Assembly (NCBI RefSeq): GCF_029603165.1
Contig: NZ_JAQSVC010000004.1
Coordinates: forward strand, 310,001-374,000
Length of the DNA: 64,000 nucleotides
Origin: Galbibacter pacificus
GTDB lineage: Bacteria; Bacteroidota; Bacteroidia; Flavobacteriales; Flavobacteriaceae
Reading direction: 5' to 3'
This document shows, piece after piece, positions 17,672 to 26,068 of the stretch. The first letter of the stretch is position 1. Each line of letters begins with the position of its first letter. The position numbers were made by a program, and so were the translations under genes. The notes below the pieces were generated by a model. That model saw only the letters and a program-made list of their open reading frames with translations. It searched no databases and was not told the DNA's origin.

Positions 17672-18529
17672 ATCAATATTATTGAAACCCATATTGTTCC
17701 CAACATACAAAGCCGTGTACGGCTGCAAGAGTATGGTGTTGGTATATTTAAAAATATCGGCACAAAATCGGCTTTAAAAAAGGCACTTAAGAAAAAATAC
17801 ATATCCGTAAATGGCATCGTTGGAACCACGGCAACATATATAAAAGGAGGCGAAACCATTAGGCTTTCCATCCCTGATAAGCCCATCGGTAATAAAAAGC
17901 TTGTTTTCCCGCTCAGGGTTTTATATGAGGATGAATACTTGGCCCTTGTGCATAAACCCGCAGGCATTTTAGTAAGTGGCAATAAATTTAAAACCATAGC
18001 CAATGCTTTGCCACAAAATATCCGGCCTGGTAAACTTCCAGATGCAACCATTCCCCAACCTGTACACCGCCTAGATTATGCCACCACAGGAATTCTATTG
18101 GCAGGAAAAACAAACAAGTGCATTCGCTTACTAAATAAAATGTTTGAAAATAAAGTAGTTGAAAAAACGTATTATGCCGTTACTATTGGCAATATGCCGG
18201 CCCGGGGGAAGATTACAACGGAAATAGACGGCAAAGCATCGCAATCGGGTTACAGGGTTCAACAATCGGTTGTTTCCAAAAGATTTGGAAAACTTAATTT
18301 GGTGGAGCTATTTCCAAAAACCGGAAGAAGGCATCAACTACGGAAGCACTTGGCAAGTATTGGCAACCCGGTTTTAGGCGACAAGATATATGGTGCCGAA
18401 GGATTGGTTTTACACGGTAAAGGGCTATATCTACATGCATATTCGCTTGAGTTTACCCATCCTATTACACAAGAAAAGCTTTTTATAAAAGATGAATTGC
18501 CAGAGCGTTTTAATAAGATTTTTGGGTGA
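17672..18529 (+). CDS. RluA-family pseudouridine synthase with non-canonical start
   Basis: Uridine-to-pseudouridine isomerase acting on rRNA or tRNA. The frame is open from 17651 and encodes an N-terminal S4-like region (RVRLQEYGVGIF, SALKKALKKKYISVNG), then the catalytic HRLDYATTG with Asp135, and the GRRHQLRKHL and GDKIYG motifs. No ATG, GTG or TTG exists in frame before 17939, which lies beyond the S4 region. ATC at 17672 (then AAT ATT ATT GAA) is where I would expect ATG from the family. It may initiate on ATC or ATT, or be damaged at its start. It is about 285 residues, full length for the family. Confidence 0.8.
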   Translation: MNIIETHIVPNIQSRVRLQEYGVGIFKNIGTKSALKKALKKKYISVNGIVGTTATYIKGGETIRLSIPDKPIGNKKLVFPLRVLYEDEYLALVHKPAGILVSGNKFKTIANALPQNIRPGKLPDATIPQPVHRLDYATTGILLAGKTNKCIRLLNKMFENKVVEKTYYAVTIGNMPARGKITTEIDGKASQSGYRVQQSVVSKRFGKLNLVELFPKTGRRHQLRKHLASIGNPVLGDKIYGAEGLVLHGKGLYLHAYSLEFTHPITQEKLFIKDELPERFNKIFG

Positions 18530-18537
18530 AAAACAAA

Positions 18538-18571
18538 AAACCGAATAGTCATAACAACTATTCGGTTTTTT
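18538..18571. terminator. Bidirectional terminator between the RluA gene and sufD
   Basis: AAAAACCGAATAGT, a 7-base loop, then ACTATTCGGTTTTTT forms a strong stem with A and T tracts, placed between convergent genes. Confidence 0.85.
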
Positions 18572-18592
18572 ATAAAGTATAACAGTTTTATT

Positions 18593-19909
18593 TTATAAGT
18601 CGAAACCAATGTTAACGCCAAGCTTCATGGCAATCAACTTGTTAATCCTGATTTTAACCTCGGGTATTTTCACACTTTCCAAAACGTTATTGGCAAAAGC
18701 ATACATCAACAAAGCGCGTGCTTCCTTTTTAGGAATACCACGGGTTTGCAGGTAAAACAGTGCTTCGTCGTCCAATTGCCCAATGGTACATCCGTGCGAA
18801 CATTTTACATCATCGGCAAAAATTTCTAATTGAGGTTTTGCGTTTACAGTGGCCTTGTCATCAATTAAAATATTGTTATTCTGCTGAAACCCATTGGTCT
18901 TTTGGGCTTCTTTTTCAACAATAATACGCCCGTTGAAAACGCCGGTACTTCTATCGGCATAAATACCTTTATAATCTTGATGGCTCTCGCAATTTGGCGT
19001 TGCATGATGCACCAAGGTACTATGGTCTACATGCTGTTTGTCTTCGGTAATGGTAATTCCCTTTAAGGTGGAATTGATATATTCCCCTTTGTGGAAAAAC
19101 TGTAAATTGTTACGCGTTAATTTCCCCCCGAAAGAAAACGTATGCACTGATGCATGACTGCTTTGTTGTTGCGAAATATACGTATTGTCAATCAACGAAG
19201 CGTCTTGGTTATCGTTTTGAATTTTGTAGTAATCAACAATGCCTCGCTTGTGGGTATAAATTTCGGTAACGGCATTGGTAAGCACCGGATTGTCGGTTAA
19301 ACTTTGATGTCTTTCTATAATCTGCACATGCGCATTTTCGCCCACGACTACCAAGTTTCTGGGTTGCAACATTAGCGACGATTCTTTTCCAGTGGCAAAA
19401 TGCAAAATTTGAATCGGTTTGTCCACCACTTTTCCTTTTGGGATATTTATAAAAGCGCCTTCCCTTGAAAAGGCAGTATTCAACGAAGTAAGGCTATCGT
19501 CTTTTTTAGCTATTTTATTGAAGTAATTTTCAATAACCAATTGATATTTTGGCTTTGTCAATGCCGAACTCATAATGCATACATCCAAGCCTTCGTGTGA
19601 GGTTTGCGACAAATGCGAACTGTAAACACCATCGATAAAAACAATTCTGTAGCTATCTATATCGTGTACAAAATACTTTTTTATGTCCTTAAATTCCAAA
19701 GCAGATTCTTCCTTTGGAAACACACTGTAATCGTTTTTTAACAATGCGTTTAACGACGTATATTTCCACGCTTCATCTTTTTTAGTAGGAAACCCCTTTT
19801 CTTCAAAGATTTTTATAGCTTCCATACGGATATCGTGTACCGAGTGATCAATGTCCACACGGTTTTCAAAAGCCATAAACGATGATATTAATTTATCTTT
19901 TAATTCCAT
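18593..19909 (-). CDS. sufD: Fe-S cluster assembly scaffold protein SufD
   Basis: A 438-residue SufD, partner of SufB and SufC in the SufBC2D scaffold on which Fe-S clusters are built. The right-handed beta-helix core spans about 150-370, with conserved segments such as FIDGVYS, ERHQS, HHATPNCES, YKGIYADRSTGVFNGRI and KCSHGCTIGQLDDEALFYLQTRGI near the C-terminus. It lies 199 bases downstream of sufC, with an inverted repeat in the gap. It is the last SUF gene before the plus-strand genes that interrupt the cluster. Confidence 0.96.
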   Translation of the reverse strand: MELKDKLISSFMAFENRVDIDHSVHDIRMEAIKIFEEKGFPTKKDEAWKYTSLNALLKNDYSVFPKEESALEFKDIKKYFVHDIDSYRIVFIDGVYSSHLSQTSHEGLDVCIMSSALTKPKYQLVIENYFNKIAKKDDSLTSLNTAFSREGAFINIPKGKVVDKPIQILHFATGKESSLMLQPRNLVVVGENAHVQIIERHQSLTDNPVLTNAVTEIYTHKRGIVDYYKIQNDNQDASLIDNTYISQQQSSHASVHTFSFGGKLTRNNLQFFHKGEYINSTLKGITITEDKQHVDHSTLVHHATPNCESHQDYKGIYADRSTGVFNGRIIVEKEAQKTNGFQQNNNILIDDKATVNAKPQLEIFADDVKCSHGCTIGQLDDEALFYLQTRGIPKKEARALLMYAFANNVLESVKIPEVKIRINKLIAMKLGVNIGFDL

Positions 19910-19993
19910 TCTAAATTTTGGTTTCTGAGTTCTGGGAGTTAGATAAATACTAAATCCTCTAAAAAAACCTCAGTTCTATAATTTAATTTTTCT

Positions 19994-20070
19994 TGTCATG
20001 CTGAGCTTGTCGAAGCACTTTATTTTGAAAATGTGCCTGAGGAAAACCCTTCGATAAGCTCAGGGTGACA
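19994..20070. repeat. REP-like palindrome between sufC and sufD
   Basis: TGTCATGCTGAGCTTGTCGA at 19994 pairs with TCGATAAGCTCAGGGTGACA ending 20070, giving imperfect arms of about 22 bases. A nested GCACnnTATTTTGAAAATGTGC sits in the loop. Strings of this type (CATGCTGAGCTTGTCGAAG) are widespread as dispersed palindromes in Bacteroidota. In an RNA it would form a long hairpin between sufC and sufD that may affect processing or stability. Confidence 0.75.
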
Positions 20071-20108
20071 CATATTAAAATAATACTATATCTATGTGTT
20101 CCCGAAAC

Positions 20109-20861
20109 CTATACGGCTACTTCCTGCTTAATCCAGTCGTATCCTTTTTCTTCAAGTTCTAAAGCGAGCTCTTTTCCTCCGGATTTTACTATTCTTCCGT
20201 TTAACAACACGTGTACAAAATCGGGCACGATATATTCTAATAAGCGCTGGTAATGCGTAATTACAACTACGGCATTGTCTTTACTTTTTAATCGGTTTAC
20301 GCCGTTTGAAACAATGCGGAGCGCATCTATGTCCAAGCCGGAGTCGGTTTCGTCCAGAATGGCCAATTTTGGCTCCAGCATGGCCATTTGGAAAATCTCG
20401 TTACGCTTTTTCTCGCCTCCCGAAAAACCTTGGTTTAACGAACGGGAAAGAAATTTTCGGTCGATTTCCAATAATTCTGATTTCTCACGTATTTTCCTCA
20501 ACATTTCATTGGCCGGCATATCTTCCAATCCTTGAGCCCTGCGACTTTCGTTTATGGCCGTTTTCATGAAATTGGTTACCGACACCCCCGGAATCTCAAC
20601 CGGATATTGAAACGACAAGAAAATGCCCTTATGCGCTCTTTCTTCAGGAGCAAGCGCATCAATATCTTCTCCCAAAAATTTAATGCTTCCTTTGGTAATC
20701 TCAAAATCTTCATTCCCGGCTATCACCGACGACAATGTACTTTTACCGGAGCCATTGGGCCCCATGATAGCGTGTACCTCCCCCGGTTTTACTTCCAGGT
20801 TAATCCCTCTCAAAATTTCTTTATCTTCTACGCTAGCGTGTAAATTTTCAATCTTTAACAT
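20109..20861 (-). CDS. sufC: Fe-S cluster assembly ATPase SufC
   Basis: A 250-residue ABC-type ATPase of the SufBC2D complex. Walker A is GPNGSGKST at 34-42, the signature is FSGGEKKRNE, Walker B is LAILDETDSGLD, and the switch histidine is in VVITHYQRLLEYI. The motifs and size match SufC rather than a transporter subunit. sufB is upstream (95 bases) and sufD downstream on the same strand. Confidence 0.97.
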   Translation of the reverse strand: MLKIENLHASVEDKEILRGINLEVKPGEVHAIMGPNGSGKSTLSSVIAGNEDFEITKGSIKFLGEDIDALAPEERAHKGIFLSFQYPVEIPGVSVTNFMKTAINESRRAQGLEDMPANEMLRKIREKSELLEIDRKFLSRSLNQGFSGGEKKRNEIFQMAMLEPKLAILDETDSGLDIDALRIVSNGVNRLKSKDNAVVVITHYQRLLEYIVPDFVHVLLNGRIVKSGGKELALELEEKGYDWIKQEVAV

Positions 20862-20956
20862 TTGTTTCTTCTGTTATATTGTATGTTGTTTTTTCTGCTA
20901 TGTTGCTATGGTATTGCTTTGGGCAACTTGATAACCACATAATCATCAACTTAAAT

Positions 20957-22402
20957 TTATCCTACGGAACCTTCTAATGAAATTTCCAGTAATTTTTGTG
21001 CTTCTACGGCAAATTCCATAGGAAGCTTATTTAATACTTCTTTACTAAATCCGTTTACAATTAACGCAATGGCCTTTTCGGTATCGATACCACGTTGGTT
21101 ACAGTAAAAAATCTGGTCTTCCCCGATTTTACTGGTAGTAGCCTCATGCTCTATTTGCGCCGTTTTATTTTTGGTTTCTATATACGGAAATGTATGTGCC
21201 CCGCATTCGTTACCCATTAACAAAGAGTCGCATTGCGAGAAATTACGGGCGTTTTCTGCCCTTCCCTGCACTTGTACCAAACCACGGTAACTATTTTGCG
21301 ATTTTCCTGCAGAAATCCCCTTGGAAATAATGGTGCTTTTTGTGTTTTTCCCTAAATGGATCATTTTTGTTCCGGTGTCGGCTTGCTGAAAATTATTGGT
21401 TACTGCAATTGAATAAAACTCCCCTACCGAATTATCGCCCTTCAATACACATGAAGGATATTTCCAAGTTACGGCAGATCCTGTTTCTACTTGTGTCCAA
21501 CTAATTTTAGCGTTTTTTTCGCACAATCCTCTTTTGGTTACAAAGTTAAAAACACCTCCCTTTCCGTTTTTATCGCCCGGGAACCAGTTTTGCACGGTTG
21601 AATATTTTATCTCGGCATTGTCAAGCGCGATAAGTTCCACCACGGCAGCATGCAATTGGTTTTCGTCACGCATGGGCGCTGTGCATCCTTCCAGATAACT
21701 TACATAACTTCCTTCTTCGGCAACTACTAATGTACGCTCAAATTGACCCGTTCCCGCTTGATTGATACGGAAATAGGTTGAAAGCTCCATTGGGCAACGA
21801 ACGCCTTTTGGGATGTAACAAAAAGACCCATCTGAAAACACCGCTGAGTTTAAGGCCGCATAAAAATTATCTTTTTTGGGAACTACTGTGCCGATATATT
21901 TCTTTACCAGCTCCGGATACTCTTTAATAGCCTCTGAAATGGAGCAAAAAATAATGCCCTTCTCGGCCAAGGTCTTTTTAAATGTAGTTGCCACAGAAAC
22001 CGAATCCATCACCACATCAACGGCCACTCCCGCCAGTTTTTTCTGCTCGTCAATGGAAATCCCCAGTTTTTTAAACGTATCCAACAATTCTGGATCAACA
22101 TCGTCCAAACTTTCGTATTTCGGTTTCTTTTTTGGAGCCGAGTAATACGAAATCGACTGAAAGTCGGGTTTTTTATATTTTACGTTCGCCCATTCGGGTT
22201 CTTGCATTTCCGTCCATGCACGATAGGCCTCCAAGCGCCAATCGGTCATCCATTCCGGTTCGTTCTTCTTTTTAGATATCGCCCGAACAATCTCTTCATT
22301 TAAGCCCACGGGCAGGGTATCCGATTCTATATCGGTATAAAACCCATACTCGTATTCTTTCGTTTCGAGCTCTTTTTTTAATTCTTCCTCTGTGTATGCC
22401 AT
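20957..22402 (-). CDS. sufB: Fe-S cluster assembly protein SufB
   Basis: A 481-residue SufB, the scaffold subunit that receives sulfur and holds the nascent cluster. Conserved segments include [46 protein letters not shown] near the middle, [32 protein letters not shown] and the C-terminal [24 protein letters not shown] (given in shortened pieces here). The start [12 protein letters not shown] is preceded by a -7 element at 22438. A decayed four-helix-bundle gene lies between it and the upstream A-type carrier gene. Confidence 0.97.
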   Translation of the reverse strand: MAYTEEELKKELETKEYEYGFYTDIESDTLPVGLNEEIVRAISKKKNEPEWMTDWRLEAYRAWTEMQEPEWANVKYKKPDFQSISYYSAPKKKPKYESLDDVDPELLDTFKKLGISIDEQKKLAGVAVDVVMDSVSVATTFKKTLAEKGIIFCSISEAIKEYPELVKKYIGTVVPKKDNFYAALNSAVFSDGSFCYIPKGVRCPMELSTYFRINQAGTGQFERTLVVAEEGSYVSYLEGCTAPMRDENQLHAAVVELIALDNAEIKYSTVQNWFPGDKNGKGGVFNFVTKRGLCEKNAKISWTQVETGSAVTWKYPSCVLKGDNSVGEFYSIAVTNNFQQADTGTKMIHLGKNTKSTIISKGISAGKSQNSYRGLVQVQGRAENARNFSQCDSLLMGNECGAHTFPYIETKNKTAQIEHEATTSKIGEDQIFYCNQRGIDTEKAIALIVNGFSKEVLNKLPMEFAVEAQKLLEISLEGSVG

Positions 22403-22437
22403 ATTTTTAGTTATAAAGCTGAAAGTTTATAACGTTG

Positions 22438-22445
22438 CAAAGCTA
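22438..22445 (-). promoter_or_regulatory. -7 promoter element for sufB
   Basis: On the minus strand TAGCTTTG, a perfect TAnnTTTG match, 36 bases before the sufB ATG. It would allow sufBCD to be transcribed separately from the A-type carrier gene. Confidence 0.5.
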
Positions 22446-22450
22446 TTTCT

Positions 22451-22819
22451 CTAAATTAGGGTTGTTAGATACTTAATCACCCCCCTTATTAACTTTGCTA
22501 TTTCATTCACCTTCAATTTTAATTTTTCAAATTCCGCTTCAATAATATATTTCAAATCGTAAGCTAAATACAATTGATACCTTACTTCTCCTGCAGATGC
22601 TTTCGCTATATATAGAAAACGAATAAACTCTTTTGTTGTTTCCCGTTCAAACCCCTCAGCAATGTTAGAAGATATAGAAATCCTTACTCTTCTAATTTGT
22701 CGCTTTAGTCCCTTATTCTCTGAAAACCCACAGTTGTTTGTAATTGCATATATGGCTGAATTTAACGCTCTCGCTTTTTGCCATAAAAACCTTACAAAAT
22801 TTTAACCTTCAACTTTCAA
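22451..22819 (-). pseudogene. Decayed four-helix bundle protein (S23 type)
   Basis: The frame encodes FLWQKARALNSAIYAITNN, then SENKGLKRQIRRVRISIS, SNIAEGFERETTKEFIRFLY, IAKASAGEVRYQLYLAYDLK and ends LTTLI at 22451. These are hallmarks of the four-helix-bundle proteins (TIGR02436/S23 family) first seen inside 23S rRNA intervening sequences. The only start-like codon is TTG at 22819, and an in-frame TAA follows after five codons (22802-22804). There is no ATG or GTG at the expected place, so it is probably a pseudogene. It begins two bases after the A-type carrier gene ends. Confidence 0.7.
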
Positions 22820-22820
22820 A

Positions 22821-23150
22821 CTAAAGCGAGAAACTCTCCCCGCATCCGCACGTTCTCTGTGCATTTGGGTTGTTAAAGACAAAACCTTTACCGTTAAGCC
22901 CGCCGGAATACTCTAAAGTGGTTCCGATTAGGTACAAAAAGCTTTTTTTGTCTACAATGATTTTTACTTCATTGTCTTCAAACATTTTATCTTCTTCGGC
23001 CTTGTTCTTGTCAAATTTCAGGTCATATGATAATCCACTGCACCCGCCACTCTTAACGCCTACACGCACAAAGTCCTGAGCTACATTAAAGCCGTCGTCG
23101 GCCATAAGCTCCGCGATTTTCTTTTTCGCCGTTTCAGAAACTTTTATCAT
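22821..23150 (-). CDS. A-type Fe-S carrier protein (SufA/IscA/ErpA family)
   Basis: A 109-residue HesB/IscA-type carrier that receives clusters from the SufBCD scaffold and passes them to client proteins. The three cysteine ligands are visible: Cys37 in GGCSGLSYDL and Cys101/Cys103 in the C-terminal CGCG. First gene of the minus-strand SUF series, with a TATTTTTG promoter upstream. Whether it is functionally SufA, IscA or ErpA cannot be settled by sequence alone. Confidence 0.94.
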   Translation of the reverse strand: MIKVSETAKKKIAELMADDGFNVAQDFVRVGVKSGGCSGLSYDLKFDKNKAEEDKMFEDNEVKIIVDKKSFLYLIGTTLEYSGGLNGKGFVFNNPNAQRTCGCGESFSL

Positions 23151-23178
23151 AATAAATCTGTTCTTTCTAAATAGTTTA

Positions 23179-23186
23179 CAAAAATA
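23179..23186 (-). promoter_or_regulatory. -7 promoter element for the A-type carrier/SUF genes
   Basis: On the minus strand TATTTTTG, an exact TAnnTTTG match, 28 bases before the ATG. The same octamer precedes sufS and sdhC. Confidence 0.5.
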
Positions 23187-23578
23187 AGATATTCGGCACG
23201 ATATACCATAGCCAAAAGCATTATTATATTATATCTTTCTATAGGCTTTTGTTATGATTATTGACAATTCCTTACATTTCTTTCTTGCAAGTATTGTAAG
23301 ACCGCTACAAAACCATTGCTATGGTCCTTGTTTATGAAAGAGCAAATGTGTTTTTCTTATAAAATTCAATAGGAAATATTTATCTAAAACAAGCCTTTAA
23401 CCTCCAATACCTTGCAAAATTCAAGCCTACGAGACTCCAATCCTGCTGCCCAGATTAAAAAAGCTTTTAGAAAGCTTTGGTGTGATTTTCCAAAATTCCC
23501 TTTCCTGTATTATGCCCATAATACGGCCGATAGGGTTTAGAAAAAACTATAACTACTATAAGCCAAAAAAGTGCCATT
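23187..23578. other. Intergenic region without a recognisable gene
   Basis: About 390 AT-rich bases between the divergent SUF and Crp/Fnr genes. I see no coding frame with family similarity and no RNA-like structure beyond short A/T hairpins such as AAAAGCTTTTAGAAAGCTTT near 23458. Confidence 0.5.
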
Positions 23579-23623
23579 TTTATCAAATGGTAAATTAATT
23601 AAAATAAATGATTGCTAACTTTG
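23579..23623 (+). promoter_or_regulatory. Operator palindrome plus -7 element of the Crp/Fnr gene
   Basis: TTTATC-AAAT-GGTAAA at 23579-23594 is a 6+4+6 palindrome (arms TTTAYC/GRTAAA). The -7 box TAACTTTG lies at 23616-23623, 29.5 bases from palindrome centre to its first base. The ATG follows four bases after the box. The centre falls near -41 from the likely transcript start, the classic class II activator position. The same arrangement recurs before the SDR gene. Confidence 0.65.
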
Positions 23624-23627
23624 TAGA

Positions 23628-24188
23628 ATGGAAGAGTTAATAGGATATATACTACAATTTGGCGGTCTAAATAAGCAACAAATTGAACTAATTTCAAGCA
23701 AAGCAACCAAAACCCAACTCTGTAAAGACGACTATTTTGCAGAAGCAGGAACTGCCTTTGACCAAATTGTGTATGTCCAGGAAGGTATTTTTCGCATTTG
23801 CTATTTTAACAAAAATGGAGACGAAATAACGAAATACTTTATTGAGGAAAACCGTTTGTTTTCGAATCCGTATAAAGAAGATTTGATGACGGAATACATT
23901 CAAGCACTTACAGATTGTAAATTGATCGTTTTTTCAAGAAAGGATTGGAACGAACTATCAAATACAATTATTGATTGGGACACCATAACCCATAAAATAT
24001 TCCAGAAAGGATTGGTGGAAAAATTGGACAGGAGAAGTGCTTTGGTAAACGAAGATGCCACCACGCGTTACCTCACATTTTTAGAAAAATTTCCAACGCT
24101 CGTCAATCGGGTTCCCCTTTCATACATTGCTTCCTATTTAGGAATTACACAACAATCATTAAGCAGGATAAGGAAAAATATTAGTTAA
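23628..24188 (+). CDS. Crp/Fnr family transcriptional regulator
   Basis: A 186-residue regulator with an N-terminal cyclic-nucleotide-binding-like beta-roll (about 15-115, including FAEAGTAFDQIVYVQEGIFRI) and a short C-terminal helix-turn-helix (VPLSYIASYLGITQQSLSRIRK). No cysteine cluster for Fe-S binding is seen. Such short Crp-like regulators are common in Bacteroidota, and their ligands are mostly unknown. A palindrome placed at its own promoter suggests autoregulation, and the identical site before the next gene (SDR) suggests that as a target. The mRNA may be leaderless. Confidence 0.88.
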   Translation: MEELIGYILQFGGLNKQQIELISSKATKTQLCKDDYFAEAGTAFDQIVYVQEGIFRICYFNKNGDEITKYFIEENRLFSNPYKEDLMTEYIQALTDCKLIVFSRKDWNELSNTIIDWDTITHKIFQKGLVEKLDRRSALVNEDATTRYLTFLEKFPTLVNRVPLSYIASYLGITQQSLSRIRKNIS

Positions 24189-24196
24189 AATCGTTT

Positions 24197-24241
24197 TTTA
24201 CCAAATGATAAATGATTTCATCTTTAGTTGAAGCAACTTTG
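24197..24241 (+). promoter_or_regulatory. Matching operator palindrome plus -7 element of the SDR gene
   Basis: TTTACC-AAAT-GATAAA at 24197-24212 has the same arms and spacer as the site at 23579. The -7 box CAACTTTG at 24234-24241 is at exactly the same distance, 29.5 bases from the palindrome centre. Confidence 0.65.
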
Positions 24242-24268
24242 CTGTATTAAATTTAAATCAACAAAAAA

Positions 24269-25015
24269 ATGAAAAAAGCATTCATAACAGGTGCCAACAA
24301 AGGTATTGGACTTGAAACAGCAAGACAATTATTGCAAAAGGGTCATTATGTTTACCTCGGAAGCCGAAATTTGGAAAAAGGAACAGAAGCAGTAAAACAA
24401 TTAAAATCTGACGGTTTAGCAAATGTAGAAGTCATCCGAATAGATGTAAGTAATGATGATTCGGTTAAAAACGCAAGGTTGGAAATCGGTAAAAAAACCG
24501 AAGCAATAGATATCCTTATCAACAATGCAGGAATTACTGGAGGCATGCCTCAATCTGCAATAGAAGCAAGTATTGAGAAACAATTTAAAGTTGCATACGA
24601 AACGAATGTTTTCGGTGTGGTAAGAGTTACGCAAGCATTTATAGATTTATTAAAAAATTCGCCAGAACCTAGAATCGTAATGGTAAGTTCAAGTCAAGGT
24701 TCAATTACATTGCACAGTGACACTGCGTATAATTATAAATATTACGACTACAAAGGCGCTGTATATCTTTCGTCAAAATCTGCTTTAAATATGTACACGG
24801 TAAATTTGGCATACGAATTACGCGACACAAAATTCAAAATAAATGCAGTTAGTCCTGGTTTTACCAAAACAGGCCTCAACAACAACCAAGGTACGGGAAC
24901 AGTCGAAGATGCAGCAAAACGCATTGTAAAATATACCTTAATTGATAATGACGGTGATACAGGAAAATTCTTTTGTGAAGAAACCAATCCTGAGGGAGGC
25001 GAAATTCCTTGGTAA
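24269..25015 (+). CDS. Short-chain dehydrogenase/reductase (SDR)
   Basis: A 248-residue classical SDR. The NAD(P)-binding motif TGANKGIG is at 7-14, INNAGI follows the central strands, the catalytic serine lies in VMVSSSQGS and the YxxxK pair in VYLSSKSALN. It ends FFCEETNPEGGEIPW, a pattern seen in carbonyl reductase-like members. The substrate is unknown. It lies directly downstream of the Crp/Fnr regulator and shares its operator type, so it is the most likely target of that regulator. Confidence 0.9.
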   Translation: MKKAFITGANKGIGLETARQLLQKGHYVYLGSRNLEKGTEAVKQLKSDGLANVEVIRIDVSNDDSVKNARLEIGKKTEAIDILINNAGITGGMPQSAIEASIEKQFKVAYETNVFGVVRVTQAFIDLLKNSPEPRIVMVSSSQGSITLHSDTAYNYKYYDYKGAVYLSSKSALNMYTVNLAYELRDTKFKINAVSPGFTKTGLNNNQGTGTVEDAAKRIVKYTLIDNDGDTGKFFCEETNPEGGEIPW

Positions 25016-25049
25016 GAAAAGGATAAATAATGGGTAATAAAAACATTAA

Positions 25050-25069
25050 CTTTAACTTTTGGGTTAAAG
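25050..25069. promoter_or_regulatory. Perfect inverted repeat upstream of an AraC gene
   Basis: CTTTAAC-TTTTGG-GTTAAAG: 7-bp arms with a 6-base spacer, between the SDR stop and the AraC start. There is no following T tract, so an operator is more likely than a terminator. Confidence 0.4.
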
Positions 25070-25129
25070 TAGTTCACAAAAACATCTTTAAACTTGTGGT
25101 AGAATAACATATGCAGAAATGGTATTGAT

Positions 25130-25981
25130 ATGATAAACAGTTATAAAAAATTTGATTTGTTTGGGAAATCGCTCATTCAAAGAATTGTATTAAAGCCACC
25201 CTTTAAATATGAGTTTCCGGTTAATGAGCAAGCTTGCTTATTGTTTGTAAGAGAAGGAGCGTTTCAGTATAAAATGGATGACATACAGATTGGTGTTCCT
25301 ACTAATTACTCATTGCTTTTAAATTGTGTTAAATCTGGCAAGCAAATACATCATTCCGATGCAAAAAACTTTTGTGAAGTCGTGATTGTCACGTTCCATT
25401 TAGATGTTTTAAAAAAGATATACAATAGAGAAATTCCCTTGATATTGCAGCCTAGCATCAAAGTATCCAATCAGTCGAGCGGAAAGGTCAATAATGACTT
25501 CTTAATTCAAAAATATATTGAAGGTCTTCTTTTTTACTTTGAAAACCCTTCTCTTGTCAATGACGAAGTTCTGGTTTTGAAGTTGAAGGAAATTATCCTC
25601 CTATTATCGCAAACACAAGAAGCAGGAACCATACAGGTCATATTATCTCAACTTTTTTCACCAAGAACCTATACTTTCAAACAAATTATTGAAGCAAATC
25701 TTTTTTCTCAATTGACGGTAGAAAAATTAGCACAACAAACCAACTTGAGCGTTTCTTCATTCAAACGGGAATTTACAAAATTATACAATGACACCCCTGC
25801 AAATTATATTAGGAACAAAAAACTTGAAAAGGCAGCTGAACTCCTTTTGGCTTCTGACCAACGCATTTCTGACATTGCTTTTAATTGTGGATTTAATGAT
25901 TTGGCAAATTTCACCAAAAGTTTTAACGATAAATTCCATAGTACGCCCACTAATTATCGCCTGAACCAAATTGACAAATAA
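25130..25981 (+). CDS. AraC family transcriptional regulator
   Basis: A 283-residue regulator with a cupin-like N-terminal sensing domain (about 20-110, including LLFVREGAFQYKMDD) and a C-terminal AraC double helix-turn-helix (LTVEKLAQQTNLSVSSFKRE, then ISDIAFNCGFNDLANFTKSFN). This layout matches AraC proteins that sense small ligands and control adjacent genes. The OsmC and membrane-protein genes follow on the same strand and could be targets. An inverted repeat lies about 60 bases upstream. Confidence 0.88.
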   Translation: MINSYKKFDLFGKSLIQRIVLKPPFKYEFPVNEQACLLFVREGAFQYKMDDIQIGVPTNYSLLLNCVKSGKQIHHSDAKNFCEVVIVTFHLDVLKKIYNREIPLILQPSIKVSNQSSGKVNNDFLIQKYIEGLLFYFENPSLVNDEVLVLKLKEIILLLSQTQEAGTIQVILSQLFSPRTYTFKQIIEANLFSQLTVEKLAQQTNLSVSSFKREFTKLYNDTPANYIRNKKLEKAAELLLASDQRISDIAFNCGFNDLANFTKSFNDKFHSTPTNYRLNQIDK

Positions 25982-26068
25982 TTGAACTGATTCTCAAAAT
26001 CCCCTCTTTCAATCTTTTTAACCTTTGCATTGTCAATAATGGCATTATAATATAAAAATTAAAAAGAA

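Noticed and set aside
17644-18051. Minus-strand frame of 135 codons over the RluA gene
   Set aside because: Antisense shadow of the pseudouridine synthase reading frame; no domain seen.
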